Shown in pieces: positions 1 through 8,088 of a stretch of DNA of 30,744 nt (position 1 is its first letter; each line of letters starts with the position of its first letter). The translations under genes were made by a program, and so were the position numbers. The notes beneath the pieces were generated by a model, which was not told the DNA's origin, did not search any database, and saw nothing but the letters and a program-made list of their open reading frames with translations. The stretch comes from Bacteroidales bacterium UBA1182 (GTDB lineage Bacteria; Bacteroidota; Bacteroidia; Bacteroidales; Bacteroidaceae). Where the stretch lies: the NCBI GenBank assembly GCA_002310015.1, contig DBYQ01000071.1:1-30744 (forward strand), read 5' to 3'.

Positions 1-80
1 GTACTTGCGTTTTTTATTATTCTATAAATATTTTTGTCAATTTATTTGTAATTGCAGTTTTACCCCTTAAACGGTCTACT

Positions 81-977
81 TCATATCTTTTCTAATTTCA
101 GTTTGTTAATACATTTTTTTAGTGAATCCGTCCAATATGGAACTTTCACGCCAAATGTTTCTTTTACCTTAGTCTTATCCAAAACAGAAAAAGCAGGACG
201 TTTTACAGGACTTGAAAATTCATCACTATGACATGGTTGAATGTCACAACTTGTCTGACCGCTATATTCAGCAATCATTTTAGTGAAATCAAGCCAACTG
301 CACACGCCCTCATTGCTATAATGATAGATTCCAGTATTGCCATCATACTTACGTTGTTCAATTATATCATAGATGGCTTTTGCTAAATCGTATGCATAAG
401 TGGGGGTTCCTACTTGATCAAACACAACTTTCAACTGAGGCTTGGTTGCAGTCAAGTTAAGCATGGTCTTTACAAAGTTCTTACCAAACTCACTGTAGAG
501 CCATGCTGTACGGAAAATCAAATAATTAACTCCGCTTTTCTGGATATTTTGTTCGCCATGCAACTTAGTTAAACCATAAACACCAGTTGGAGTTCCTTTC
601 TGTTCCTCTTTACAAGGAGTGTTATAGGGGTCTCCACCAAACACATAATCTGTGCTTATGTGTACTAACAGGCCGTCCACCTCTTTCATAGCAATAGCCA
701 GATTCTCAGGTGCTTTAGCATTCAGCAACTCACAAAACTCATGGTCAGTCTCAGCTTTATCTACATTTGTGTAAGCTGCACAGTTTACAATAACCTTAAT
801 ATCTTGTGCTTTAACAAGACTTCTTATTGCATCAATTTTGGTAATATCTAACAGAGTTGTTTCCTGACCTTCAATTTCTATGACATCAGTAAAAATATAA
901 TTATCTTGTGAACCTTTACTCACAATACGCATTTCATTACCAAGTTGACCGTTGGCACCAGTAACTAAAATGTTCAT
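81..977 (-). CDS. rfbD: dTDP-4-dehydrorhamnose reductase (set A)
   Basis: This gene encodes a 298-residue short-chain dehydrogenase/reductase that performs the last step of dTDP-L-rhamnose synthesis, the NAD(P)H-dependent reduction of dTDP-4-dehydrorhamnose in the cytoplasm. The N-terminal nucleotide-binding motif GANGQLG (residues 7-13), the STDYVFGG segment and the YGLTKLHGEQ catalytic Tyr-Lys stretch are all present. The length is normal for RfbD and the ATG start sits directly before the Rossmann strand. It is the last gene of a tight rfbA-rfbC-rfbD operon, 2 bases after rfbC. The protein is a close paralogue of the rfbD at 17587-18465, but its DNA is visibly more AT-rich, which suggests a separate origin. 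The 80 bases beyond its stop are AT-rich and hold nothing I can name. Confidence 0.95.
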   Translation of the reverse strand: MNILVTGANGQLGNEMRIVSKGSQDNYIFTDVIEIEGQETTLLDITKIDAIRSLVKAQDIKVIVNCAAYTNVDKAETDHEFCELLNAKAPENLAIAMKEVDGLLVHISTDYVFGGDPYNTPCKEEQKGTPTGVYGLTKLHGEQNIQKSGVNYLIFRTAWLYSEFGKNFVKTMLNLTATKPQLKVVFDQVGTPTYAYDLAKAIYDIIEQRKYDGNTGIYHYSNEGVCSWLDFTKMIAEYSGQTSCDIQPCHSDEFSSPVKRPAFSVLDKTKVKETFGVKVPYWTDSLKKCINKLKLEKI

Positions 978-979
978 AA

Positions 980-1561
980 TCAGTACAAACTAATTTTAAT
1001 ATCAAATGGGGTATGGAAATCTTTGAGAATTGGGTGTTTTGTGTCTTTCTCACTTAATATCGCCTTATCATTAAGACGCCAATCTATACCGAGTGAATCA
1101 TCAAGAATACTTATACCACCATCAGCCTCTGGGTGATAGAATTCATCACACTTATATTGAAAGATTGCTGTTTCACTCAACACGGCAAAGCCATGCGCAA
1201 AACCGCGTGGTACAAAGAATTGACGGTGATTGTCTTCAGTAAGTTCAACCGACATGTGTTGGCCATATGTTTTTGAACCTTTACGTATATCTACTGCAAC
1301 ATCAAGAACTGCACCTTTAACACAACGAACTAACTTACTTTGTGTAAAAGGAGGCCTTTGGAAATGGAGCCCACGCATCACTCCGTATGAAGACATAGAC
1401 TCATTATCCTGTACAAATTTTATTGAATGACCTAATATTGGTGTAACCTTCTCATCAAACTCACGCTGTGAGAAACTCTCAAAGAAATATCCGCGCGGGT
1501 CTTTAAATACTTTTGGCTCTATAATTAAGACTCCTTCTATGTCAGTTTTTATAACTTCCAT
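980..1561 (-). CDS. rfbC: dTDP-4-dehydrorhamnose 3,5-epimerase (set A)
   Basis: This is a 193-residue RmlC-type cupin that epimerises dTDP-4-keto-6-deoxyglucose at C3 and C5 in dTDP-L-rhamnose synthesis. Family hallmarks are visible: the DPRGYFFESFSQREFDE segment near the N-terminus, MRGLHFQRPP with the catalytic His, the VDIRKGSKTYGQH strand, the PRGFAHGF turn and YKCDEFYHPEADGG. Length is normal. The start codon overlaps the rfbA stop by one base (TAATG), so the two are translationally coupled. It is one of three rfbC genes in the window. Protein similarity to the copy at 18462-19031 is high throughout by eye, including the shared NESMSSYGVMRGLHFQ / NESMSTYGVMRGLHFQ region. Confidence 0.95.
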   Translation of the reverse strand: MEVIKTDIEGVLIIEPKVFKDPRGYFFESFSQREFDEKVTPILGHSIKFVQDNESMSSYGVMRGLHFQRPPFTQSKLVRCVKGAVLDVAVDIRKGSKTYGQHMSVELTEDNHRQFFVPRGFAHGFAVLSETAIFQYKCDEFYHPEADGGISILDDSLGIDWRLNDKAILSEKDTKHPILKDFHTPFDIKISLY

Positions 1562-2475
1562 TATACGTGTTCTAATGTATTTGAATTAATATCTTCTTTC
1601 ATCTCGTCAATTACCTTGAGCAGGTACTGGCCATATTGGTTCTTGAGCATTGGCTTAGCAAGTTCTCGCATCTTTTCCTCTGTAATCCACCCATTGCGAT
1701 AGGCTATCCCCTCTAGACAAGCCACTTTTAAGCCTTGACGCTTCTCAATAACTTCAACAAATGTACTTGCCTCAGCCAAACTGTCATGTGTACCAGTATC
1801 AAGCCAAGCAAATCCACGACCAAACACCTGAACTTTAAGTTCACCGTCGTTTAGGAATACCTGGTTCACGGTTGTTATTTCAAGTTCACCTCTTGCGCTG
1901 GGTTTGATATGTTTTGCAACATCAACTACCTTATTGGGATAGAAATAAATGCCCACTACAGCATAGTTACTTTTTGGCTTTGCAGGTTTCTCTTCAATGC
2001 TCAAGCAATTGCCTTCTTTATCAAATTCTGCAACACCATAACGTTCAGGATCAGAAACCCAATAACCAAACACTGTTGCTTTTTGATTCTTCTCTGCATC
2101 TTCAACAGCCTTCTTAAGCAACTTAGTAAAACCACTTCCATAAAAAATGTTGTCTCCTAACACGAGGCATGCACTATCATTGCCTATGAACTTCTCGCCA
2201 ATAATGAAAGCCTGGGCCAAACCATCCGGAGAAGGCTGCTCAGCATACTCAAAGTGTACGCCATAATCACTGCCATCACCAAGCAAACGCTTGAAACCAG
2301 GTAAGTCATACGGTGTAGATATAATCAATATTTCCCTGATACCGGCAAGCATCAATGCACTGATAGGATAATAAACCATAGGTTTATCATATATCGGCAA
2401 CATCTGCTTACTTACACCCTTAGTTATTGGGTAAAGTCTGGTACCAGAACCACCGGCAAGTACAATTCCTTTCAT
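1561..2475 (-). CDS. rfbA: glucose-1-phosphate thymidylyltransferase (set A)
   Basis: This 304-residue nucleotidyltransferase makes dTDP-glucose from dTTP and glucose-1-phosphate, the entry step of the dTDP-rhamnose pathway. The N-terminal GIVLAGGSGTRLYPITKG motif with its following KQMLPIYDKPM segment is the nucleotide/metal site. Further on are LGDNIFYG, EEKPAKPKSNYAV and AWLDTGTHDSL, all typical of RmlA. The C-terminus carries a short extra tail (after LLKVIDEM) compared with the copy at 19056-19931. It is the first gene of rfbA-rfbC-rfbD, with a Bacteroidetes -7 element about 40 bases upstream. This set has no rfbB of its own, so it would depend on the dehydratase encoded at 20183-21331. 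Confidence 0.95.
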   Translation of the reverse strand: MKGIVLAGGSGTRLYPITKGVSKQMLPIYDKPMVYYPISALMLAGIREILIISTPYDLPGFKRLLGDGSDYGVHFEYAEQPSPDGLAQAFIIGEKFIGNDSACLVLGDNIFYGSGFTKLLKKAVEDAEKNQKATVFGYWVSDPERYGVAEFDKEGNCLSIEEKPAKPKSNYAVVGIYFYPNKVVDVAKHIKPSARGELEITTVNQVFLNDGELKVQVFGRGFAWLDTGTHDSLAEASTFVEVIEKRQGLKVACLEGIAYRNGWITEEKMRELAKPMLKNQYGQYLLKVIDEMKEDINSNTLEHV

Positions 2476-2516
2476 AAATTTTGATTTATTTCGTAGTGAA
2501 CCAAAAAAACGGACCG

Positions 2517-2524
2517 CAAAGTTA
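2517..2524 (-). promoter_or_regulatory. -7 promoter element of rfbA set A
   Basis: On the minus strand this reads TAACTTTG, an exact match to the Bacteroidetes -7 consensus TAnnTTTG, 41 bases upstream of the rfbA start and downstream of the manA-like remnant. No clean TTTG is visible at -33, so the call rests on the -7 box and position. Confidence 0.5.
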
Positions 2525-2565
2525 TTATTAAATGTGAAATTGGGAGTAGTCCCGTCTGTACTTTC

Positions 2566-3135
2566 TTATGAGGCTGTTACAGAACTGGCAATTATAAGCG
2601 TTGCATCATCGGCCTGCAACGTTATTTCTTTCATTGATTCCGGACAGAAGACTATTTGTCCAGTTTTTAAAGTGATGGACTGTTCTTTGTCATCGGACGG
2701 GATTGAGCATTCTCCCTCCTTGACAATCAGCACCACAAAAGAATCCGTGCCACTCAAATCCAGCGTCTTGCTGCCATTCACACTTTCAGTATGCACACTT
2801 GACGCATAGGTGTATCCGTCCTCATCACGCAGCTCAATCCTGATTGACGACGGGTCATCAGCCTAGGCAAGCACAAAACGTAGCGGGAAATCCTTGCCGA
2901 ACATCTCAGCGTTCATGTGCCCCACCAGTTGCGCCCTATACTTCCTATACAGCGCGTTGATGGAGAACCCAGCCTCAACTCCCTCAAGCACCATGGAGAG
3001 TTCACCCTCAGCATCAGCCAATCCCTCACCCTGGCAAAATTCATCAGGATTCTCAAGAATGCTACCATAAGTAGCCACCCTAACTCCCCCACTCTTAAAT
3101 CTCTTCTTAAACAGTATGTCAAATTTATACATCAT
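2566..3135 (-). pseudogene. remnant of class I mannose-6-phosphate isomerase, in-frame TAG
   Basis: One frame runs from the ATG at 3135 to a stop at 2566 and is interrupted only by a TAG at 2865-2863. Read through, it gives about 190 residues, whereas class I ManA of Bacteroidetes is a little over 300 (recalled). The first 90 residues resemble the ManA N-terminus: MMYKFDILFKKRFKSGG, then the EAGFSINALYRKYRAQLVG segment and FGKDFPLRFVLA. Directly after the stop, the residues where the zinc-ligand HPDDE motif belongs read IELRDEDG, so the His is lost. The remainder resembles the C-terminal beta domain (TDSFVVLIVKEGECSI; LKTGQIVFCPESMKEITL). The central catalytic region is missing. I infer a decayed internal-deletion remnant; two small cupin-like proteins are a less likely alternative. 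A REP-like repeat lies just upstream of its start. Confidence 0.7.
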
Positions 3136-3471
3136 CTTCCTTCACTTTCCTCAAAATGATACAAAAGGGGACGGTTCTGTTTTGTACTCTTTTGCTATCT
3201 TATTACTTTTCCGTTAATTCACCACGTAACTTCTATCCTCCCTACACGCGCTCCGCACTCGTGCGGCTACCGCCGCTGTTGCTACTAAACAAATCACTTT
3301 ATTTCAATTAGTATAATACCTCACCGTATTTTAAACTTTTTGTCTTTTTTTATTAAGACCTGCGGGTTCCCCACCCATTATGGTTGGGGGCGTTAAGATA
3401 TGTGAAGCCATTAAACTAACCACATTCCTGCTCCCACTGTGCGTAATACTGAAAGCCACTATTATTTACTT
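3136..3471. other. intergenic stretch with repeat R1 and a GC-rich hairpin
   Basis: About 335 bases without a credible gene. It holds the REP-like repeat R1 (3144-3188), then a GC-rich inverted sequence at about 3243-3282 built from CGCTCCGC and GTGCGGCTACCGCCGC blocks. Near 3370-3395 is a small imperfect hairpin of CCCCACCC and GGTTGGGGG type. Similar REP-then-GC-rich arrangements recur after 12300 and after 14400, so this looks like one member of a composite dispersed repeat. Confidence 0.6.
3144..3188 (+). repeat. REP-like repeat R1
   Basis: The core reads AAAAGGGGACGGTTCTGTTTT bounded by a GATAC on the left and GTACT on the right. The whole roughly 44-base block is almost identical, in the same orientation, to R2 at 11457-11502, with differences only in a couple of bases near the left edge. 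R1 and R2 bracket the CBASS, ATPase/nuclease, Panacea and sugar-transferase genes. Confidence 0.85.
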
Positions 3472-4311
3472 CTAATATTTCATATTCAGAGTCCATTTGG
3501 TATGTGGGTTTATCACATCTACGGAACCACTGCAATTTTTATCTGCATATCCCAACTTCTGAATTTGGTCCGATGTCACCCATTTATATAGGTTTCCATC
3601 ACCCTTTGCAAGGAGATCCTCAAGCTCTTTCTGTTGGCTATCTGACAAAACCAAATCATAGACATCATACTGAAAGAAGCCTTTACCTCCCACATTTAGT
3701 TCAAAGATAGGAGTCTGTACTCTACCCTTATAATTATAGTTCACATATGGGAAATTGGTTCCACTCAGAATTCCTGTAGCAACTAACTCTTCATGAAATT
3801 CGCGCCAAGGTGACAACTCGCGATCTTTTTGACTGTCAAACCAGTCAAGAAATGAAATCAGCTTCTTTCCCTTTAAATATAAGCGCAAATCACCTTTTGC
3901 AACACCATCTTCCGTTTCGAAAAGGTTATCTACCTTTATTTTAAGTTTCTCTAACTCATTTTTTGAGTCAGGCAAGGATTTATAGACTCCACCTACAGGT
4001 TGAAGATGTTTGTCTCGTTTATTAAAAACGAGCAAATACTTATTCTTAATATGGATTCTGTAGACATATGAAACCGAGACCCGTATGTCTGTATTTCTGT
4101 ACCAAAGTTTAGTTGGTATATACAGGCGAAGTCTTTTGATATTTTCGAGAATAGACGTCAAGCCTGATGACAAGATTCCAATCACCGCCATAATAGCTCC
4201 GGGCACAAGCGTCCCCCTAATAATATCGTTTTCCGTTGGCCATATAAAGAAATACGCGGTAAACAGTAACAAAACGATAAAATATATGATGTTAATACAA
4301 GTCTTACTCAT
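3472..4311 (-). CDS. 2TM-NUDIX CBASS effector (SMODS-associated NUDIX)
   Basis: This 279-residue protein is the probable killing effector of the CBASS operon. Two hydrophobic helices at residues 6-24 and 33-52 anchor it in the inner membrane. The soluble part resembles the SMODS-associated NUDIX domain: QPVGGVYK (about 105-111) supplies the start of a NUDIX fold and REFHEELVATGIL (170-182) the core REuxEExG signature, with about 50 residues inserted between them. In this family the NUDIX domain is thought to sense the cyclic nucleotide rather than act as a classic hydrolase; that is inference from published comparative genomics. Its ATG overlaps the stop of the TRIP13-like gene by four bases (ATGA), so it is the last gene of the operon. 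Membrane disruption is the expected outcome but is not shown by the sequence. Confidence 0.8.
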   Translation of the reverse strand: MSKTCINIIYFIVLLLFTAYFFIWPTENDIIRGTLVPGAIMAVIGILSSGLTSILENIKRLRLYIPTKLWYRNTDIRVSVSYVYRIHIKNKYLLVFNKRDKHLQPVGGVYKSLPDSKNELEKLKIKVDNLFETEDGVAKGDLRLYLKGKKLISFLDWFDSQKDRELSPWREFHEELVATGILSGTNFPYVNYNYKGRVQTPIFELNVGGKGFFQYDVYDLVLSDSQQKELEDLLAKGDGNLYKWVTSDQIQKLGYADKNCSGSVDVINPHTKWTLNMKY

Positions 4312-5195
4312 AATATGACAGGGCTTGGCTTGATGTTTTCTATAGCTGTTGCTATAGTATCGAAGGTTATAGATTCATTCTTTGTGAATGCGTATGCCAC
4401 CACTTCGGGTAAAAGACGGAGTCGTAAATCAGAATAGGAATAACCATAGTCTCGTCCTTGGGAAGGACCAGCCATCTCCGACAACTGTCTTATTTCATCA
4501 TCGGATAGTTTCAAACCTGATAGTGATTGGCGGAAGAACTCAACTCTCTCTTCTGCATTAGGTCGAGTAAACTCCAAGATGACAGCAGCACGTCGGATCA
4601 TAGCCTCATCAATGAAATGGATTCTGTTTGTTGACATCATCACAACGGCTCGTCCCTTCAAATCACGAATCTCGTCAATCTTTTGAATCAGCGTATTAAC
4701 AGCTGCTTTTTCTTCCTGATGCATCTGTAAAGTGGATCGAGTTGTCGCGACTGCATCAGCCTCATCAATCAGCAGGTAGCATAGCCGTTTCTTTCCGGCT
4801 ATATCCCTAAGATGCTTGAATGCATCATTGACCAGATTACCCATCTGTCCATGCAACCCCTCTCCTCTTACCCTTGTGCTGAGTCTAATAAAGTAGCCTT
4901 CTTTATTCAGATCGCGAACCATCCTGTCAGCAATAGCCTCTGCTGTCACGGTTTTTCCTGTACCAGCATCTCCTGCAAGGATTATAAGAGAATATTTGTC
5001 TTGAATATAGTCCAAAATAGGGAGTTGTTGGCCGTGACATTTTTTGCTCCAAGCATTTACAGCCTCTTGTTCTTGAAGCAGACGAAGGTTGGATGAAATT
5101 CGGCTATATTTTTTTTCAAATCCAATCAGCGTCTTTGATCTATCGTATATTTCCTTATTCGGAAGTTCAAGTTCTATATCAAAGATGGATTCCAT
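4308..5195 (-). CDS. cap6: TRIP13-like AAA+ ATPase of type III CBASS
   Basis: This 295-residue single-domain AAA+ protein matches the Cap6/TRIP13 role of remodelling a HORMA-domain partner to switch the CD-NTase off. Walker A is GDAGTGKT (75-82), Walker B with the catalytic acid pair is LLIDEADAV (141-149), sensor-1 Asn is in MSTNRIHF (about 190) and the arginine pair of IRRAAVI lies near 201-202. It starts one base inside the HORMA gene stop (TAATG) and is followed by the effector with an ATGA overlap, so the order and coupling are as expected for HORMA-type CBASS. A generic AAA ATPase is possible in isolation, but the neighbours make Cap6 the best reading. Confidence 0.88.
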   Translation of the reverse strand: MESIFDIELELPNKEIYDRSKTLIGFEKKYSRISSNLRLLQEQEAVNAWSKKCHGQQLPILDYIQDKYSLIILAGDAGTGKTVTAEAIADRMVRDLNKEGYFIRLSTRVRGEGLHGQMGNLVNDAFKHLRDIAGKKRLCYLLIDEADAVATTRSTLQMHQEEKAAVNTLIQKIDEIRDLKGRAVVMMSTNRIHFIDEAMIRRAAVILEFTRPNAEERVEFFRQSLSGLKLSDDEIRQLSEMAGPSQGRDYGYSYSDLRLRLLPEVVAYAFTKNESITFDTIATAIENIKPSPVIL

Positions 5196-5701
5196 TATTC
5201 ATAATTGCATTTATTCAGTTCATAACCATTGCTGGCATAGGTTTGTGCAATAGATGAGCGAAGATTCAGGTATTTGGTATTTATAGATGATGGCACCCAG
5301 TTAATCTTGAATCCATTGTCCTTCTGAAATTGAGCTTTCTGCTCCTGAGTTTTAGCCCTCCATGTCTGAGAATAGGAGAGAATAGCAACCAACTCCGTAT
5401 TAGGGAGATCTGCCCAATCGTTATTCTTTCCAGCCTTGTCACCAGAAGATTTTACTCCATTCTGATTGATTGTGTATCGCGTTGCCCGTACAGCCTTTTT
5501 ATTAGCATCAAGCAACGTAATATCAATAGTGCTCAAATAACCAGCTTCTGCTAAGACCAAGACATCATGCATTATATTATCAACTGTATCCATATCCCAT
5601 TTTTTAGTTCTTCGAGCAATGGTACGGATATCGGCATCGAGGCTTTCGAAAGTTTTGCGAATATCGGTTACTGTATATGTCTGTGTAGTTGTACTATACA
5701 T
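5195..5701 (-). CDS. cap7: bacterial HORMA-domain protein of CBASS
   Basis: This 168-residue protein sits between the CD-NTase and TRIP13-like genes, where Cap7 HORMA regulators are encoded. The N-terminal TQTYTVTDIRKTFESLDADI segment and the following LAEAGYLSTIDITLLDANKK resemble what I recall of bacterial HORMA family 1. In studied systems such proteins bind closure-motif peptides and then activate the nucleotidyltransferase. I cannot mark a closure motif here. The gene starts 2 bases after the CD-NTase stop. Family assignment rests partly on context, because HORMA sequences diverge strongly; only one HORMA gene is present. Confidence 0.72.
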   Translation of the reverse strand: MYSTTTQTYTVTDIRKTFESLDADIRTIARRTKKWDMDTVDNIMHDVLVLAEAGYLSTIDITLLDANKKAVRATRYTINQNGVKSSGDKAGKNNDWADLPNTELVAILSYSQTWRAKTQEQKAQFQKDNGFKINWVPSSINTKYLNLRSSIAQTYASNGYELNKCNYE

Positions 5702-5703
5702 AA

Positions 5704-6693
5704 TTATTTTATATCAAAGGTTGGTCCAAAGACGTTCTTCCATTCTTCTATGGTTGCGCCCTCAGCTTTATAAGACTCTGCCCGGCAAAGAGCATCAAAG
5801 GCTTCGGAAGCCTCCTCAACTATCTCTTTCCATGAATCTGATGTAAGCTTTTTGCAGGCGTTATTCTCATTATTTGTATTGTCTGCCACAAAAATAGGCG
5901 TATCATAATTTACGGGAACATTATTTATTGCACCACGAAAAGAGATATCAGGGAACGGTTTTGTTGTTGTGCTCACAAACTCAAAGAACCTGATGATACC
6001 TTCTTCTATGTTGGTCTCTATGCCTCTGGTGAGGTCAAGATAAGCCACGATAAGTTCTATCGAGAATGAACTTAAGCCAGGTGTTCCATCCTCAGGTTTC
6101 AGTTCTTTGTAGTTGCGCCACCACTTCAAGCAACGAACTATAGAAGTATAACTCGAATTCTCTTCTCTTCTTTCCTTTGCAAAAGCTAGTTGTTTGTCAA
6201 TACTTGTTATATATTTGCCGCCAACTCCTCGTTGCGGTTGCCATACATATCCTTCGGGAGTTTTGATTGGCACCACGGGGACGATATCCACTTCGAGACC
6301 AGAACCCAAAAACTTAATCTTAACAGATTTTGTATGGCCTTCAGCATCCACATCTCTTGCTATATCTTTTTGGGGATAAATCTCTTCAAGATAGCTGACA
6401 ATAAAATCATGAAGTTTTGATATATCATTGATGATGTTTTCATCCCCTCCAATGAAAAGAACTAAGTCAATATCAATAGGAGTATCCCCCGTGGGACGAA
6501 GAATAGTATGTTTATTCCAAGAGCCAGATATTACTGCCCTTGTGACTTTCAGCCCAGTTCGTTGATCATTCTTTATTTTGTCTTCTAGATTCCCTAAAAG
6601 TCGTTTTACCTGCTCCTTATACTTGGGCATATTTTCCGGCTTTAGTCTAATCTTGTCAACAAAAACTTTTAAGTCTGTATTTGATAATACCAT
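5704..6693 (-). CDS. CD-NTase (SMODS cyclic-oligonucleotide synthase)
   Basis: This 329-residue protein is the signal-generating enzyme of the CBASS operon. The nucleotidyltransferase signature is complete: SGSWNKHT (GS at 57-58), the metal-binding DID at 74-76 in TPIDIDLVLF, and a third Asp at 136 in GLEVDIVPVV. The helical C-terminal part includes IVRCLKWWRN and FSIELIVAYLD, typical of SMODS proteins. Family knowledge indicates it makes a cyclic di- or trinucleotide when phage infection is sensed; which one cannot be read from sequence. Pairing with HORMA and TRIP13 genes is typical of clade C or D enzymes. The gene starts 26 bases after the small gene at 6720-7004 and leads the four recognised CBASS genes. 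Confidence 0.92.
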   Translation of the reverse strand: MVLSNTDLKVFVDKIRLKPENMPKYKEQVKRLLGNLEDKIKNDQRTGLKVTRAVISGSWNKHTILRPTGDTPIDIDLVLFIGGDENIINDISKLHDFIVSYLEEIYPQKDIARDVDAEGHTKSVKIKFLGSGLEVDIVPVVPIKTPEGYVWQPQRGVGGKYITSIDKQLAFAKERREENSSYTSIVRCLKWWRNYKELKPEDGTPGLSSFSIELIVAYLDLTRGIETNIEEGIIRFFEFVSTTTKPFPDISFRGAINNVPVNYDTPIFVADNTNNENNACKKLTSDSWKEIVEEASEAFDALCRAESYKAEGATIEEWKNVFGPTFDIK

Positions 6694-6719
6694 AGAGAAA
6701 AATTAAATGATAATTATAT

Positions 6720-7004
6720 TTACTTAAATATAATGTCATTGATATCATCAATTATCGCCAAGTTTATCCAGATTGGAGCAAGCCTATCAGGAAGTTTAGC
6801 AATAATGATTATCTTTATCATAGGATAATCAGGAAGGAAACCATCCGCAGAAAGGTTGTAACCAGCCGTGTATTGACTATAACCCAAAAACATCCCCTCG
6901 AACGTTTCGCCATGATTGCCCATCACTCTAATAAAACATTCTTGTTTCTTATGGTTTTCAAGGTATTGAATTCCACCTTGATTGATAAAATCTATAGTAT
7001 TCAC
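6720..7004 (-). CDS. small hypothetical protein leading the CBASS operon
   Basis: This 94-residue ORF has a GTG start with an in-frame stop just upstream, so the N-terminus is fixed unless an internal ATG is used. I do not recognise it. The stretch CFIRVMGNHGETFEGMFLGY has the alternating pattern of a small beta-barrel and loosely resembles Sm-like folds, but that is a guess from pattern only. It lies 26 bases before the CD-NTase gene on the same strand and in similarly AT-rich DNA, so it is probably co-transcribed. It could be an accessory or regulatory CBASS component, or an unrelated passenger. Confidence 0.5.
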   Translation of the reverse strand: MNTIDFINQGGIQYLENHKKQECFIRVMGNHGETFEGMFLGYSQYTAGYNLSADGFLPDYPMIKIIIIAKLPDRLAPIWINLAIIDDINDIIFK

Positions 7005-7401
7005 TGTGCATTAATTGACAATAAATTGCTACTTTGCCACTTATACTACCCAGACTCTTTGCAGCAGTGGCTGACATCTATTTTGCTAATTGAAATGTAG
7101 CAGCAAGCCTCTTTTCAAGTCTTAAGTCCTTTCCGACACAAAAGGAACCCTTCGGGATCTCCGAGCAAGAGCTTGTGGGGGAGGAGAACAGGAGCATCAC
7201 TGGACGAACAAGGGACACAAAAGATTCGTTCCTAATTCCTGGATATATTCATCTTCTAGTCAATCCGTATTCCAAATCTTGTACCAACTATACTATCGTC
7301 ATCACATCAATCTTATCACAAACTTCCTTCCACCCCATCACACTCCTCGAATCAGCGGTAAAACCATGTATTATTTTTGTTGAAATAAGAACAAAAAACT
7401 G
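7005..7401. other. intergenic region, no gene recognised
   Basis: About 400 bases between the CBASS operon and the nuclease gene. It must hold the CBASS promoter, but no clear TAnnTTTG box is visible on the minus strand. The middle (about 7130-7220) is GC-richer, with a repeated GACACAAAAG word, and may be a relic of another sequence. The forward-strand open frame across it has no recognisable features. Confidence 0.5.
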
Positions 7402-8088
7402 TTATCTCAATTTAAGAAGACTATTATAAATATTTATATCTGTAATTCCTTTATTAACATCAATATGGAATAATGGAATCTGTTTTATGATATAGGTTTG
7501 ATTGACAGGAAGTTCAGACATCTTAATATGCTCATCATCTTCAAGAATATAAGGCATGGAAGTACGTAAGAAATGACTTGCCTGTTCTTCAAAATGTCTT
7601 AAAGTTTTTCCCGTATTCTGTTTTTTTCTAATATCACGCTTTATTTCTGTAGAAATAGGTAATGACACTATCATCCCACATATTTTGTAGCTATGAAAAT
7701 TAAAGCTATTAAATGGATTCAATCTATATATCATTCTAAAGAGACTTGCAGCAATCTGCTTTTCTGCTTTTTTAATATTTGTATTGCTATAAGTAGTTTT
7801 TAACTCTATTGCAACTAGATAATCATTATTGTTGTGATGAATAAGCATAATACCATCACAATCATGTTGAATCTCTGGCTTATGCGTATTATCTCTAATA
7901 TAAGAAACAGTTGTTTTATGAAGGAACTCATTTGAAATATTAGTCAGATCAGATTGAACGCAGATACGAACTCCATCAACACCTGGCTCACCGCAGTGTT
8001 CTTCAATTTCAAAAATGTCCCCATCATGATATTCACAAAAAAAGTAGTCCTTATAAATAGATTTTAAATCATTACATATCTGCATCAT
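7402..8088 (-). CDS. PD-(D/E)XK-like nuclease, partner of the upstream ATPase
   Basis: This 228-residue protein has the arrangement of a PD-(D/E)XK nuclease: Asp78 in CDGIMLI, then the hydrophobic strand YLVAIELK with Glu95 and Lys97, followed by a helix carrying KKAEKQIAAS (Gln111), a common QxxxS/Y feature. A GEPGVDG turn lies near residue 36. No named family is recognised. Its start lies inside the end of the ATPase gene (17-base overlap), which strongly implies a two-protein module. ATPase-nuclease pairs of this kind are typical of anti-phage systems, so I infer a nuclease effector. A structural check is needed to confirm the fold; the alternative is a generic restriction-like protein of unknown role. 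Confidence 0.6.
   Translation of the reverse strand: MMQICNDLKSIYKDYFFCEYHDGDIFEIEEHCGEPGVDGVRICVQSDLTNISNEFLHKTTVSYIRDNTHKPEIQHDCDGIMLIHHNNNDYLVAIELKTTYSNTNIKKAEKQIAASLFRMIYRLNPFNSFNFHSYKICGMIVSLPISTEIKRDIRKKQNTGKTLRHFEEQASHFLRTSMPYILEDDEHIKMSELPVNQTYIIKQIPLFHIDVNKGITDINIYNSLLKLR

Noticed and set aside
1..80. Start of another gene downstream of rfbD.
   Set aside because: The sequence is AT-rich and too short to support any frame.
7175..7429. Forward 84-codon frame between CBASS and the nuclease gene.
   Set aside because: No motifs or compositional signal, runs into the end of the opposite-strand gene, and opposes all neighbours.
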